Assembly (NCBI RefSeq): GCF_039531695.1
Contig: NZ_BAAAQN010000020.1
Span: 62,001 to 126,000 of the forward strand
Direction: 5' to 3'
Length of the DNA stretch: 64,000 bases
Source of the DNA: Catenulispora yoronensis
GTDB taxonomy: Bacteria; Actinomycetota; Actinomycetes; Streptomycetales; Catenulisporaceae
This document shows positions 52,343-61,399 of this stretch, piece by piece. The position numbers and the translations under genes are program-made. Within the stretch, counting starts at the first letter, position 1, and the number at the start of each line of letters is the position of its first letter. The notes under the pieces are model-generated. The model saw only the letters and a list, made by a program, of their open reading frames with translations, did not search any database and had not been told where the DNA came from.

Positions 52343-54103
52343 CTAGTGCGGATCCGGGAGCGGGTTGCGGCCCGGTCGGGCGAGGAAGTCGAAGTCGCAG
52401 CCCTGATTCGCTTGTGTGATGTGCGCCGAGTACAGCGCGCCGTATCCGCGTTCGAAGTGCGGCTCCGGCGGCGTCCAGGCGGCTCGGCGGCGCGCCAGCT
52501 CGGCGTCGTCGACCTCCAGAACGAGCCGGCGGCCTGGCACGTCGAGGGTGATCCGATCGCCGGTGCGGACCAGCGCGAGCGGGCCGCCGGTGTGCGACTC
52601 CGGGGCGACGTGCAGCACGCAGGCACCGTAGCTGGTGCCGCTCATCCGGGCGTCGGAGATCCGGACCAGGTCGGTGACGCCCTTCTCCAGCAGGCGGCCG
52701 GGGATCGGCAGCATGCCGTACTCGGGCATGCCCGGTCCGCCGAGCGGCCCGGCCTCGCGGAGCACGAGCACCGAGTCCTCGGTGACGTCCAGCTCCGGAT
52801 CGTCGATGCGCTCGCGCAGGTCGGCGTAGGAGTCGAAGACGACGGCCGGGCCGGTGTGGGTCAGCAGCCGGGGATCGGCGGCCAGATGCTTGATGACGGC
52901 GCCGTCCGGGGCCAGGTTCCCGTGCAGCACCGCGACGCCGCCGGTCGGCGCGACCGGGTTGTCCGGGGTGCGGATGACGTCGTTGTCGTGGGTGGCGCCG
53001 TCGCGGTAGTACTCGCCGAACGGCTTGCCGGTCACCGTTGGCCGGTCGGGATGCAGCGCCCCCGGCACCTTGGAGAGCTGGAGCAGCAGGGCGGGCAGGC
53101 CGCCGGCGTAGTAGAAGTCCTCCATCAAGTAGCGACCCACCGGCCGTATGTTGGCGAGAACCGGAATCCGGGCGCCGATGCGGTCGAAATCCTCCAGCGC
53201 CAACGGGATTCCGGCCCGGCCCGCCATGGCGATCAGGTGAATCAGGGCGTTGGTCGATCCACCCAGCGCCAGGACCGTGGCCGCCGCGTCCTCGAAGGCC
53301 TCGCGGCTCAGGATCGTGGACGGGGCGACCCCCTCCCGGGCCAGCGCGACCGCGCGGGCTCCCGACGCCGAGGCCATGCGGTGGTGCGCCGAGTCCACGG
53401 CCGGGATCGACGACGCCCCGGGCAGCGCCAGGCCCAGCACCTCGGCCACCGCGGTCATGGTGGAAGCGGTGCCCATCGTCATGCAGTGGCCGGGCGACCG
53501 GGCCAGTCCGCATTCGACCTCTGACAACTCGCACTCGGTCAGGCGCCCGGCCCGGAACTCGTCCCAGTACGCCCACAGGTCCGTCCCGCTGCCCAGCGCG
53601 CGTCCCCGGTGGTGGCCGCGCAGCATCGGGCCCGCCGGGACCACGATCGCGGGCAGGTCGGCGCTGGTCGCTCCCATGAGCAGCGCGGGGATGGTCTTGT
53701 CGCAGCCGCCCATGAGCACGGCGCCGTCGATCGGATAGGAGCGGAGCACCTCCTCGGTCTCCATCGACAGGAGATTGCGATAGAGCATCGGCGTCGGCTT
53801 CTGGAACGTCTCGGACAACGTCGCGACCGGGAACTCCAAGGGGAAGCCGCCGGCCTGCCAGACACCTCGTTTGACCTGCTCGGCGCGCTCCCGCAGATGC
53901 ATGTGGCAGGGGTTGATGTCGGACCACGTGTTCAGGACGGCGATGACCGGCTTGCCGAGGTGCTCCTCGGGGAGGTAACCGAGCTGGCGCATCCGGGAGC
54001 GGTGGCTGAAGGCGCGCAGGCCGCCGCCGGTTCGCCCCTCGCCGAACCATGCCGCGCTGCGCAGCGGTATCGCAGCACCCGAGGATCCCTGGTCCCCGCT
54101 CAC
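52343..54103 (-). CDS. IlvD/Edd-family sugar-acid dehydratase
   Basis: 586-residue dehydratase that should remove water from an aldonic acid to give a 2-keto-3-deoxy acid. The iron-sulphur ligands are Cys66 (NPCH), Cys134 (GGCDK) and Cys207 (GHCMTMGTAST); the pattern NTWSDINPCHMHLRERAEQVKRGV and the length fit L-arabonate/D-xylonate-type dehydratases. The GTG at 54103 overlaps the DapA-type gene stop by four bases, so the two enzymes act in sequence: dehydratase first, then DapA-type lyase/dehydratase. Exact sugar acid not certain; pentonate favoured by the xylan context. Confidence 0.88.
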   Translation of the reverse strand: MSGDQGSSGAAIPLRSAAWFGEGRTGGGLRAFSHRSRMRQLGYLPEEHLGKPVIAVLNTWSDINPCHMHLRERAEQVKRGVWQAGGFPLEFPVATLSETFQKPTPMLYRNLLSMETEEVLRSYPIDGAVLMGGCDKTIPALLMGATSADLPAIVVPAGPMLRGHHRGRALGSGTDLWAYWDEFRAGRLTECELSEVECGLARSPGHCMTMGTASTMTAVAEVLGLALPGASSIPAVDSAHHRMASASGARAVALAREGVAPSTILSREAFEDAAATVLALGGSTNALIHLIAMAGRAGIPLALEDFDRIGARIPVLANIRPVGRYLMEDFYYAGGLPALLLQLSKVPGALHPDRPTVTGKPFGEYYRDGATHDNDVIRTPDNPVAPTGGVAVLHGNLAPDGAVIKHLAADPRLLTHTGPAVVFDSYADLRERIDDPELDVTEDSVLVLREAGPLGGPGMPEYGMLPIPGRLLEKGVTDLVRISDARMSGTSYGACVLHVAPESHTGGPLALVRTGDRITLDVPGRRLVLEVDDAELARRRAAWTPPEPHFERGYGALYSAHITQANQGCDFDFLARPGRNPLPDPH

Positions 54104-55065
54104 AGCCAGCCTCCCTCCCGCCACCGCGCCAGCACCACCGAGATCCGGTCGCGAACCGCCGGCGGCAGGACCCGGGACGGCGGCCGAACTTCGCGCCCGG
54201 CCAGGCCGAGCTGTGCCAGGGCCTCCTTCACGACGCTGACGTTGTCGGCCGAGGCGTCCGCGGCCCGCAGCTCCTCGAAGTCGCGCACCGCTTCCCACAA
54301 CACCATCGCTTTCGCGAAGTCGCCGCCGCGCAGAGCCTCCAGAAGCGCCGCCGACAGCCGGGGCGCGACGTTGACCAGACCCGACGTGAATCCCGTCGCC
54401 CCCACGGCCCAATAGCCCGGGGCCGACAGCTCGGCCAGGCCGGCGATCCAGGCGAAGGCATCGAGCCCGGCGTCGCGCGCCACGGCGGCGAATCGCACCG
54501 GGTCGCTGATCGCGTATTTGACCCCGATGACGTTGGGGCTGTGCGCCGCCAGTTCGGCGATGTGCGCGCCGTTGACGCGCTCGTCCCGGATATAGAGGAC
54601 GACTCCGAGCTCGGGGACGGCGTCGGCGACGGCGCGGTGGTATTCGATCCAACCCTCGGCCGACCGGTAGGGGTGGACCGGCTGGTGCACCATCAGCGCC
54701 CCGGCTCCGGCGTCGCGGGCATGGCGGGCGGCGTCGAGTGCGCAGGGCAGATCCAGGCCGACGCCGGCGACGACCTCGGCGCGGCTGCCGACGGCCGCCG
54801 CTGCCACCGCCGCCACTGTCGATTCCACGGCGCGGCGCTTCTCGGTGTCGCTGAGGGTGTAGAACTCGCCGGTGTTGCCGTTCGGGGTGACGACGCCCAC
54901 GCCGTGGTCCACCAGGCGGGCGATCAGGGCCGCGTGCTGGTCCCAGTCGACGGCGCTGGCGGCGTGGTCGGCGGTGAACGGGGTGACCGGGATCGCCACG
55001 ACCGTGGCGAGGCGGGACCGCAGAGCCCGCAGGTGCTCGGCAGTGGCGGGCAGGGCATCGGGCAT
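54100..55065 (-). CDS. DapA-family keto-deoxy-sugar-acid dehydratase/aldolase
   Basis: 321-residue (beta/alpha)8 enzyme forming a Schiff base through Lys183 in VIGVKYAISD; GNTGEF at 63-68 and Tyr158 are the other active-site parts. Family members include 2-keto-3-deoxy-L-arabonate dehydratase, 5-keto-4-deoxyglucarate dehydratase and KDG aldolases. Coupled to a sugar-acid dehydratase, it fits a non-phosphorylating pentose-oxidation route to alpha-ketoglutarate semialdehyde, which a succinate-semialdehyde-type ALDH could finish. AGGAG precedes the ATG at 55065. First gene of its operon, under a palindromic operator. Confidence 0.87.
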   Translation of the reverse strand: MPDALPATAEHLRALRSRLATVVAIPVTPFTADHAASAVDWDQHAALIARLVDHGVGVVTPNGNTGEFYTLSDTEKRRAVESTVAAVAAAAVGSRAEVVAGVGLDLPCALDAARHARDAGAGALMVHQPVHPYRSAEGWIEYHRAVADAVPELGVVLYIRDERVNGAHIAELAAHSPNVIGVKYAISDPVRFAAVARDAGLDAFAWIAGLAELSAPGYWAVGATGFTSGLVNVAPRLSAALLEALRGGDFAKAMVLWEAVRDFEELRAADASADNVSVVKEALAQLGLAGREVRPPSRVLPPAVRDRISVVLARWREGGWL

Positions 55066-55104
55066 GGAGGCTCCTGGGAGCTGTTGGGCCGACAAGCATC
55101 AGAC

Positions 55105-55234
55105 CTCATATATGAGACGCGACGGGAGCGTAGGCGGGACTAGGGATGGCGTCAAGGATGAGCTGTGCGAGTTTCAGTAACACGAGCTGCGCGCGAACGG
55201 ACCCCCATCGACTGATCGGGCTCTCATATATGAG
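55105..55234. promoter_or_regulatory. Two identical palindromes in the divergent region
   Basis: CTCATATATGAG occurs at 55105-55116 and at 55223-55234 (118 bases apart). The second extends to TCTCATATATGAGA. One lies 40 bases before the DapA-type gene and the other 64 before the esterase gene. They stand out as AT-rich islands. A GntR- or LacI-type regulator is likely; none is encoded next to them. Confidence 0.8.
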
Positions 55235-55297
55235 ATCTGATTGTCATGCGGTGCGCTCGGTGGACGAAGCGATCATCACGCTTTACCGTTCCCACCC

Positions 55298-56275
55298 ATG
55301 GCCTTCCTCTCGATGGAGCTCGCGGACCTGGTGAAGCACCGGCCCGAGCGGACCGAACCCGACGACTTCGACACGTTCTGGGCGGACACCCTGGCCGAGG
55401 CGCGCGCTGCGGCGCCGGCCGGCTTGCGGGCCGAGGAGGTCGCGACCGGGCTGACGACAGTCGGCGTGCAGGACGTGACCTTCCCCGGCTTCGGCGGCCA
55501 GCCGGTCCGGGGCTGGCTGGTGCGGCCGCGCGGCGTCGAGGGCCCGCTGCCCGCGGTGGTGACGTATGTCGGGTACGGCGGCGGCCGGGGCCTGCCGCAC
55601 GACCACCTGCTGTGGGCCAGCGCGGGATACGCGCAGCTCGTCATGGACACCCGGGGCCAGGGCGCCACCTGGTCGGTGGGGGACACCCCGGACGACGGCC
55701 CCGGCGCCGGACCGGCGTATCCGGGCTCGATGACCCGCGGCGTCCTGGACCCGGCTACGTATTATTACCGGCGGGTATTCACGGACGGAGTGCGTGCGGT
55801 GGACGCGATCCGTACGTACCCGGGGATCGACGCCGAGCGGGTCCTCGTGGCCGGCATCAGTCAGGGCGGCGGGATCGCGATCGCGGTCGGCGCGCTGGTC
55901 CCCGGCCTGGCGGGCGTCGTCGCGGATGTGCCGTTCCTGCAGAACATCCGGCGCGCGACGGAGATCACGGACGAAATGCCGTACAAGGAGGTCGCAGACT
56001 TCTGCAAAACCCACCGCGACAAGGTCGAGACGGTCTTCGGGACCCTGTCGTACTTCGACGGCCTGAACTTCGCCGCCCGGGGGACCGCCCCGGCGCTGTA
56101 CTCGGTCGCCCTGATGGACGAGATCTGCCCGCCGGAGACGGTCTACGCCTCCTACAACCACTACCGGGGCCCGAAGGAGATCAGCGTCTACACCTACAAC
56201 GGCCACGAGGGCGGCGGCGGCCACCACGTGCCGGTGGCGCTCGGGTTCGCAGCCTCCGTGACTCGGGAACGCTAG
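55298..56275 (+). CDS. Acetyl-xylan esterase / cephalosporin-C deacetylase family (AXE1)
   Basis: 325-residue cytoplasmic carbohydrate esterase family 7 protein. The nucleophile Ser188 lies in GISQGGG; VGYGGGRG at 91-98 makes the oxyanion region; Asp in ALMDEICPPETV and His in YNGHEGGG complete the triad. These enzymes remove acetyl groups from xylo-oligosaccharides after uptake. The ATG at 55298 fits family starts; no ribosome binding site is visible, so the messenger could be leaderless. It is divergent from the sugar-acid genes with a shared palindrome pair. Confidence 0.92.
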   Translation: MAFLSMELADLVKHRPERTEPDDFDTFWADTLAEARAAAPAGLRAEEVATGLTTVGVQDVTFPGFGGQPVRGWLVRPRGVEGPLPAVVTYVGYGGGRGLPHDHLLWASAGYAQLVMDTRGQGATWSVGDTPDDGPGAGPAYPGSMTRGVLDPATYYYRRVFTDGVRAVDAIRTYPGIDAERVLVAGISQGGGIAIAVGALVPGLAGVVADVPFLQNIRRATEITDEMPYKEVADFCKTHRDKVETVFGTLSYFDGLNFAARGTAPALYSVALMDEICPPETVYASYNHYRGPKEISVYTYNGHEGGGGHHVPVALGFAASVTRER

Positions 56276-56668
56276 TCAGGGCAGGTGCGGGCGCCTGCCG
56301 ATGATCTTCCGGGAGCCAGGCGTGGGAGCCATGCCCGCAGCGAGAGCCGCCCACACCGGAAGACCCAGCAGGCGCCACCGCTCGTAACTCTCGACGTCGT
56401 AATCGCCGGGGACGGCCTGTACCTTCGTCAGTTCGGATGTGATCCAATCCCGGTCGACCTGCCCGGTCCATTCGATCCCGACGTCCGCGCACGCGCTCGG
56501 CAGAATGCCCGAGGCGCTTCGGCGTGCCGGGCGACGTCCGCCTCGGTAGACCTCGAAGACGTGAACGAGGTACACGAGCGCGAAACGGCGGTTCGAGGCG
56601 GAGGTCACGCGCTCATGCTGCACCAAGGCGCGACCGCTGGTTCCTCGGGGTTCCGGCAGTCGTCTCAC
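56276..56668 (-). CDS. Small hypothetical protein
   Basis: 130 residues from a GTG at 56668 with GAGGT six bases upstream. It contains EWTGQVDRDWITSELTKV and YERWRLLGLPVWAALAAG, no signal peptide or membrane helix. Codon bias is weaker than in neighbours. It follows the esterase stop directly on the other strand. I do not recognise it, and it may be a fragment of a decayed gene. Confidence 0.4.
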   Translation of the reverse strand: MRRLPEPRGTSGRALVQHERVTSASNRRFALVYLVHVFEVYRGGRRPARRSASGILPSACADVGIEWTGQVDRDWITSELTKVQAVPGDYDVESYERWRLLGLPVWAALAAGMAPTPGSRKIIGRRPHLP

Positions 56669-56839
56669 GGCGGTACCTCAGGGGCCAGTCGTCTAGAGCA
56701 ACTGTCTACACGCTGTCGCGTCCCGCGCTGTCCAGGGTTGTCCAGGATCAGCGCTCCGGGCCGGTCGGATCCGGCATCGTAGTGCGCAGGGGGCATCCTC
56801 GACCAGGTTAGTGGGGCAAATCTGGTGGGGGGTGCGGGA

Positions 56840-59788
56840 TCAGAGGGCTGAATCGGGACGGGGGTCCGGGTTCAGCCCGCTGAACCGTTCCATGACCGCC
56901 GCCGCCTCGGGCACGCCGAGCGCGGTGAAGATGCGAAGGGCCCGTTCGGCATGGACTGCGGCCCGGGCGGCGTCGGTCTGTCCGGCACCGGTGTGCTCGG
57001 TACCGGTCTGTCCGGCGTCGGGCTGCCCAGCGTTGTCCAGCCCGGTGTCGGCGACCGTTTCGCGTTCGGCGAGCGTTTCGCGCTTGGCGGCCGGTTCGCG
57101 TTCGGCGACTTCTTCGCTCTTTGCGGCCGGGGCCGTCGTCCCGGTGCCCGAGTCGCCGGACGGCGCCAGGGCGAGGGCGAGCCCGAACTCGGCACGTCCT
57201 TCCTCGTACCGGTTGGACCCGGCGGCGGACAGTTCCAGCGCCGCCCGATGGTGCTCCAGCGCCGCCGCCCGCTGCCCGATCCGCCGGTAGATCTCGCCGG
57301 CGTCGTTGTGGATCTGCCCGGCCCAGCGGTTGTTGTCCTCGTCGCGGCACACGGCCAGCGCCTGGAGCTGGTAGTCCAGTGCCTTCGCCGGATCGCCGCG
57401 TTGCAGGCTGGCCAGCCCGAGCGTACTCAGGGCACTGGCTTCGTCGTTCGGATCGCCGAACTCGCGCGCCAGCCCCAGGGCCCGCCGGCCGTGCTCGGCG
57501 GCCGGCCCCGGCTGCCCGAACCGGGCGTGCGCGATGCCCAGCCCCAGCAGCGAATAGGCACGGTTGCGCTGGTCGCCGGTCTCCTCCGCCGTCGCCAGCG
57601 CCTCGTTCAGCGCCGCGAACGCCGGGCCCTGCTCGCCCAGCAGCGTCCGGAGCCGGCCGATGTTCGCCATCGTCAGCGCCTCGGCCTGCCGGTCGCCGAG
57701 GTCGCGCAGCAACAGCAGGTTCTGGTCGAACTGGTCGATCGCGTCGCGATAGCGGCCCAGATCGCCGAAGGTCAGGGCGATGTTCGCCAGGTTCAGGGCG
57801 GCGGCGTAGCGGTCGCCGTTCTCCCGGTTGGTCGCCAGCGCCTGCCGATGGTGCTCCAGCGCCAGGTCGTAGCGCTGGGTCGCGTGATAGCTGGCGCCGA
57901 GGGCGTTGAGCGTCGCCGCCCGGCCGCGGCGGTCGCCGATCGCGTCCCGCACCGCCAGCGACGCCTGCAACCGGCTGACCGCCTGGTCGTGCCGTCCGGC
58001 GGCGAAACAGGCCACTCCCACGGCGTGCAGGACCTCGCCCTCGGCATAGGCGTCGCCGAGACGTCGCGCGGCGCTCAGGGCATTGTCATGGGTGTCGAAC
58101 CAGTCGTCACGGTGCCCGCCGCGGTAGAAGAACGTCCACAGCGTGTTCGCGAGCTGCCATGCCTGCACCGGCCAGTCGGTGTCGGCGTCGTGCCGGATCT
58201 GCGCGACCAGGCCCGGCCGCTCGGCCTCCAGCCAGCCGCGCGCCGCGTCGGCGTCGGGCAGCGGCGGGCCCGGGACGGCCGGCTCCGCCGGGGGCGCGGG
58301 CAGCGGGCGGCGGTTCGGGTTGACCCGGTCCATGGCCGCGTACGCGGTGTGCAGCGACCAGTCGGCCAGCCGGGTCAGGGCGCTGCGACGATCGGCCTCG
58401 GAGTCCTCGCGCTCGGTCAGCTCGGCGGCGTAGACCCGCAGCAGGTCGTGGAGCTGGTAGCGCTCGTCGGCGACCGGCTCGATCAGGTGCACGCCGGCCA
58501 GCACGCCCAGCAGCCGCCGGGTGTCGCCGAGCTCCGTGCCCGCCAGGTTGGCCGCGCCGTGGGCGTCCACGTCCGGGCCGGGACGCAGGCCCAGCAAGCG
58601 GAACAGGCGCGCGGCCGGGGCGGGAAGGTCGTCGTAGGACCAGGAGAAGACCGCCCGCACATCGGACAGCGGATCCCCGGAGGCGTCGAGCAGGTCCAGC
58701 GTGCGCGTCCGATCGGCGAGCTCGGCCGCCAGGTCCCGCAGCGGGCGCTCGGTGTGGCGCACCGCGCGCTCGGCGGCGATGCGCAGCGCCAGCGGCAGCC
58801 CGGCGCACAGCCGGACCAGTTCGGCGCACGCCTCCGGATCGCCATGGACCGCCTCGGGACCGAGCAACCGGCGCAGCAGCTCCAAGCCCTCCTCGGGCGA
58901 GAGGCGGTCCAGCGCCACGCGCTGCGCGCCGTCCCGGGCCACCAGGCCCGCGAGCCCGTCCCGGCTGGTGACCAGGACATGAGTGCCGGCCGAGCCGGGG
59001 AGCAGCGGACGGACCTGCTCGGCGGTCCGCGCGTTGTCGAGCACCACCAACAGGCGGCGGCCGACCAGGGTGCTGCGATACAGGGCGCTGCGCTCGTCCG
59101 GGTCGTCGGGGATCGCGCCGGCGCCCAGAGCGCGCAGGAAACGCTCCAGCGCGACGCCGGAAGCGAGCGGCTCCCCGGGGTCGTAGCCGCGAAGGTCCAC
59201 ATAGAGCTGGCCGTCGGGGAACCGGTCCGCGACGCGATGGGCCCAGTGGACGGCTAACGCGGTCTTGCCGACGCCCGCGGTTCCCGCCACGACCGACACG
59301 GTCACCGCGGTGCCGCCGCTGACCTCGGACAACTCGTCGAGACGCTTGAGGAACGCCTTGCGGCCGGTGAAGGCCATGACGTCGGCCGGGAGCTGACGCG
59401 GTCGCGGGGCGGCGGGAGTGCTACCGGCTCCGGCTCCGGCCCCGCGGCCCGTGCCGCTGCCGCCGGTCGAGGCGCCGCCGCTGCCACCGCCGCCGCCACT
59501 GCCGCCCGGGCCGCGGAACCGCTCGGCGCTCGCCGCCTCCCTCGCGTTCGCCCACTCCCGCGCCTCGGCCGGGCTCGCGCCGAGCGCGAGCACCACGGCG
59601 TCCAGCACGTCCGCGGGCATCAGGGTCGCCCCCGAGAGATAGTTGGCCAGACTGCTGCGCGGCACTCCGGTCGCGGACGCCAGATCCCGCAGCGGCACCC
59701 GGGGCTTCCCCGTTCCGCGCGCCGCTCGCATCCGCAGGCGGTCGAGCGCCGCCAGCAAGTCCCGCATCGCATCCATGGTCCGGCTCAT
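56840..59788 (-). CDS. STAND regulator: HTH, NB-ARC ATPase and TPR repeats
   Basis: 982-residue signal-transduction ATPase of the AfsR/SARP-like STAND class but with an XRE-type HTH (about 30-75, DLASATGVPRSSLANYLSGA) instead of a SARP domain. After a Gly/Ser linker, the NB-ARC domain has Walker A GTAGVGKT (169-176), Walker B RRLLVVLDNAR near 250, and GLPLALRIAA. Residues about 590-880 are TPR repeats for ligand or partner binding. It ends in a Glu/Ala/Thr-rich tail. The ATG at 59788 lacks a strong ribosome binding site; a later ATG at 59773 is possible. Targets unknown. Confidence 0.92.
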   Translation of the reverse strand: MSRTMDAMRDLLAALDRLRMRAARGTGKPRVPLRDLASATGVPRSSLANYLSGATLMPADVLDAVVLALGASPAEAREWANAREAASAERFRGPGGSGGGGGSGGASTGGSGTGRGAGAGAGSTPAAPRPRQLPADVMAFTGRKAFLKRLDELSEVSGGTAVTVSVVAGTAGVGKTALAVHWAHRVADRFPDGQLYVDLRGYDPGEPLASGVALERFLRALGAGAIPDDPDERSALYRSTLVGRRLLVVLDNARTAEQVRPLLPGSAGTHVLVTSRDGLAGLVARDGAQRVALDRLSPEEGLELLRRLLGPEAVHGDPEACAELVRLCAGLPLALRIAAERAVRHTERPLRDLAAELADRTRTLDLLDASGDPLSDVRAVFSWSYDDLPAPAARLFRLLGLRPGPDVDAHGAANLAGTELGDTRRLLGVLAGVHLIEPVADERYQLHDLLRVYAAELTEREDSEADRRSALTRLADWSLHTAYAAMDRVNPNRRPLPAPPAEPAVPGPPLPDADAARGWLEAERPGLVAQIRHDADTDWPVQAWQLANTLWTFFYRGGHRDDWFDTHDNALSAARRLGDAYAEGEVLHAVGVACFAAGRHDQAVSRLQASLAVRDAIGDRRGRAATLNALGASYHATQRYDLALEHHRQALATNRENGDRYAAALNLANIALTFGDLGRYRDAIDQFDQNLLLLRDLGDRQAEALTMANIGRLRTLLGEQGPAFAALNEALATAEETGDQRNRAYSLLGLGIAHARFGQPGPAAEHGRRALGLAREFGDPNDEASALSTLGLASLQRGDPAKALDYQLQALAVCRDEDNNRWAGQIHNDAGEIYRRIGQRAAALEHHRAALELSAAGSNRYEEGRAEFGLALALAPSGDSGTGTTAPAAKSEEVAEREPAAKRETLAERETVADTGLDNAGQPDAGQTGTEHTGAGQTDAARAAVHAERALRIFTALGVPEAAAVMERFSGLNPDPRPDSAL

Positions 59789-59922
59789 TGTAAGGCTCTG
59801 AGAAACATATTTGCGGACGATGCGAAGAAGGGGCTGGAGCTTCTCATCCGCTGAACAGAACGTCCCGCGCGCCGGCGGCCGGCAGGGCGGCGGTGCCGGA
59901 TCGCCGCCCCGCCGGATCCGCG

Positions 59923-60705
59923 TCAGGCGCAGGTGACGCCGTTGAGGGCGAAGCTGCTCGGCGCGAGGTCACTGGTGCCCCAGGTCCCGGTCAGACCGAC
60001 GAAGTTGATCGTCTGCCCGGGGGCGATCGCCGAGTCCCAAGCCAGGCTGCTCAGGGTCACGGCCGATCCGTTCTGGGTGGCTCCGGCGCCCCAGACACTC
60101 CCCACCTTCTGGTCCCCGCCGAACGCGAAGGTGAGCGTCCAGGCGGTGTTCGCGATCTTCCCGGTGTTGGTGATGGAGATCGCGGCGGTGAACCCGCCCT
60201 GCCACTCGCCCTGATTGGTGTAGGACACATGGCAGGCGGTCGCCGGAACGATCGGGACCGACGCGGTGCCGGCGACGATGAGGGCGCCACTGGCGTCGTA
60301 GAAGTTGTCGTACGCCACGAACTGGCTCGCCTGGCATCCCGAGAAGTGGGAGTAGGTGAAGCTGGTGCTGTACGTCCCGTTCGCGGCGATCGTCACCGGC
60401 AGCCAGAGCGGATCGATGACGACGCAACCCGTTCCCCGGCCGCCGGTCGAATCAGCGAACTGACCGTAGGGCATCAGGTGGGTCGACAGCGCCTGATCCG
60501 TGCAGTTGACGGCCGTGACGGTGACGGTGACCGCCTGATCGGGGGTGTAGCTGGGCTGGCTGAAGGTCTGGGTGAGTGCGAGCACTCCCGTACACCCCGC
60601 CGCCGCGGATCCTCCGGCGGCTCCGGGCCCGGCCGCTGAGGCGGTGCCCGTGCCGCACAGCACGAAGGCGACCAGCATCAGGGCCGCCATACGCAGAATA
60701 CGCAC
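59923..60705 (-). CDS. Secreted protein with CBM2 domain
   Basis: 260 residues. Signal peptide 1-24, an N-terminal beta-rich domain (about 38-150, with two or three cysteines and the pattern PSYTPDQAVTVTVTAVNC), and a C-terminal CBM2 of about 158-260 (ACHVSYTNQGEWQGGFTAAISITNTG ... NGVTCA) with its paired cysteines and exposed Trp. No catalytic domain is evident. AAAGGAG lies about eight bases before the GTG at 60705. It may be a cellulose/xylan-binding surface or scaffold protein. Confidence 0.85.
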   Translation of the reverse strand: MRILRMAALMLVAFVLCGTGTASAAGPGAAGGSAAAGCTGVLALTQTFSQPSYTPDQAVTVTVTAVNCTDQALSTHLMPYGQFADSTGGRGTGCVVIDPLWLPVTIAANGTYSTSFTYSHFSGCQASQFVAYDNFYDASGALIVAGTASVPIVPATACHVSYTNQGEWQGGFTAAISITNTGKIANTAWTLTFAFGGDQKVGSVWGAGATQNGSAVTLSSLAWDSAIAPGQTINFVGLTGTWGTSDLAPSSFALNGVTCA

Positions 60706-60914
60706 GCGTGGTTCTCCTTTCGTTGACGCAGGGCTTGATGTCGCATAGCGGAGAACATGGTGGTTGAGCGTCGGGGGCCTGGCAATAGGCCGGAATACCT
60801 CATTGTCAGGACCGGACCACTAAGAGCGTTGACGCACCCCGAGCGCCCCCTGCGTCGCCGGTATTTACCGAGATTTCCCCGTCAAACGCCCCGGCGCGGG
60901 GAAGGGGTATAGCC

Positions 60915-61397
60915 GTGGAAGTCACTGGCGAGTATCTGCTCTCGGCGCAGGAGTACGGCAGCGGCATGAAGGTGATCCTCCGCGGCCGCCGCCGTTTCGT
61001 GAGCTGGCTGTTCGCGACGCCCGCGGCGGTCTGCGGCGCGGTCCTGCTCGCCACCGGGCATCCGGCGTTCGGCGTGTACGGACTCGCGATCGCGTTGCTG
61101 ACGGTGTGTGCCTGGCGGATCGAGGCGGCGCGGGCGAACCTGGCCTTCAAGCGCCGCCGTGGCCGCACTCCGCTGACCGTGTCCTTCACCGACGACGGCG
61201 TCACCACCAAAACACTGCAAGGCGCATCGGCGCACCGTCCCTGGCACGGCTTCACCAAAGCGGTCGAGACAGGCCACGTATTCGTGCTCTACGTGAGCAC
61301 CGGCCACGCCCTCATCGTCCCGAAACGGCCGTTCTCCAGCATCGACACCGAGCGCATAAGCTCCCTGCTGCGCGCCGCCGAACTCCTCTCGCGCTGA
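60915..61397 (+). CDS. YcxB-like membrane protein
   Basis: 160 residues with two adjacent membrane helices (about 25-65: FVSWLFATPAAVCGAVLL and PAFGVYGLAIALLTVCAW) and a C-terminal cytoplasmic YcxB-like domain (TVSFTDDGVTTKTLQGASAHRPWHGFTKAVETGHVFVLYVS). GAAGGGG precedes the GTG at 60915. Stops are two bases from the convergent kinase stop. Function of the family is unknown. Confidence 0.78.
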   Translation: MEVTGEYLLSAQEYGSGMKVILRGRRRFVSWLFATPAAVCGAVLLATGHPAFGVYGLAIALLTVCAWRIEAARANLAFKRRRGRTPLTVSFTDDGVTTKTLQGASAHRPWHGFTKAVETGHVFVLYVSTGHALIVPKRPFSSIDTERISSLLRAAELLSR

Positions 61398-61399
61398 GC

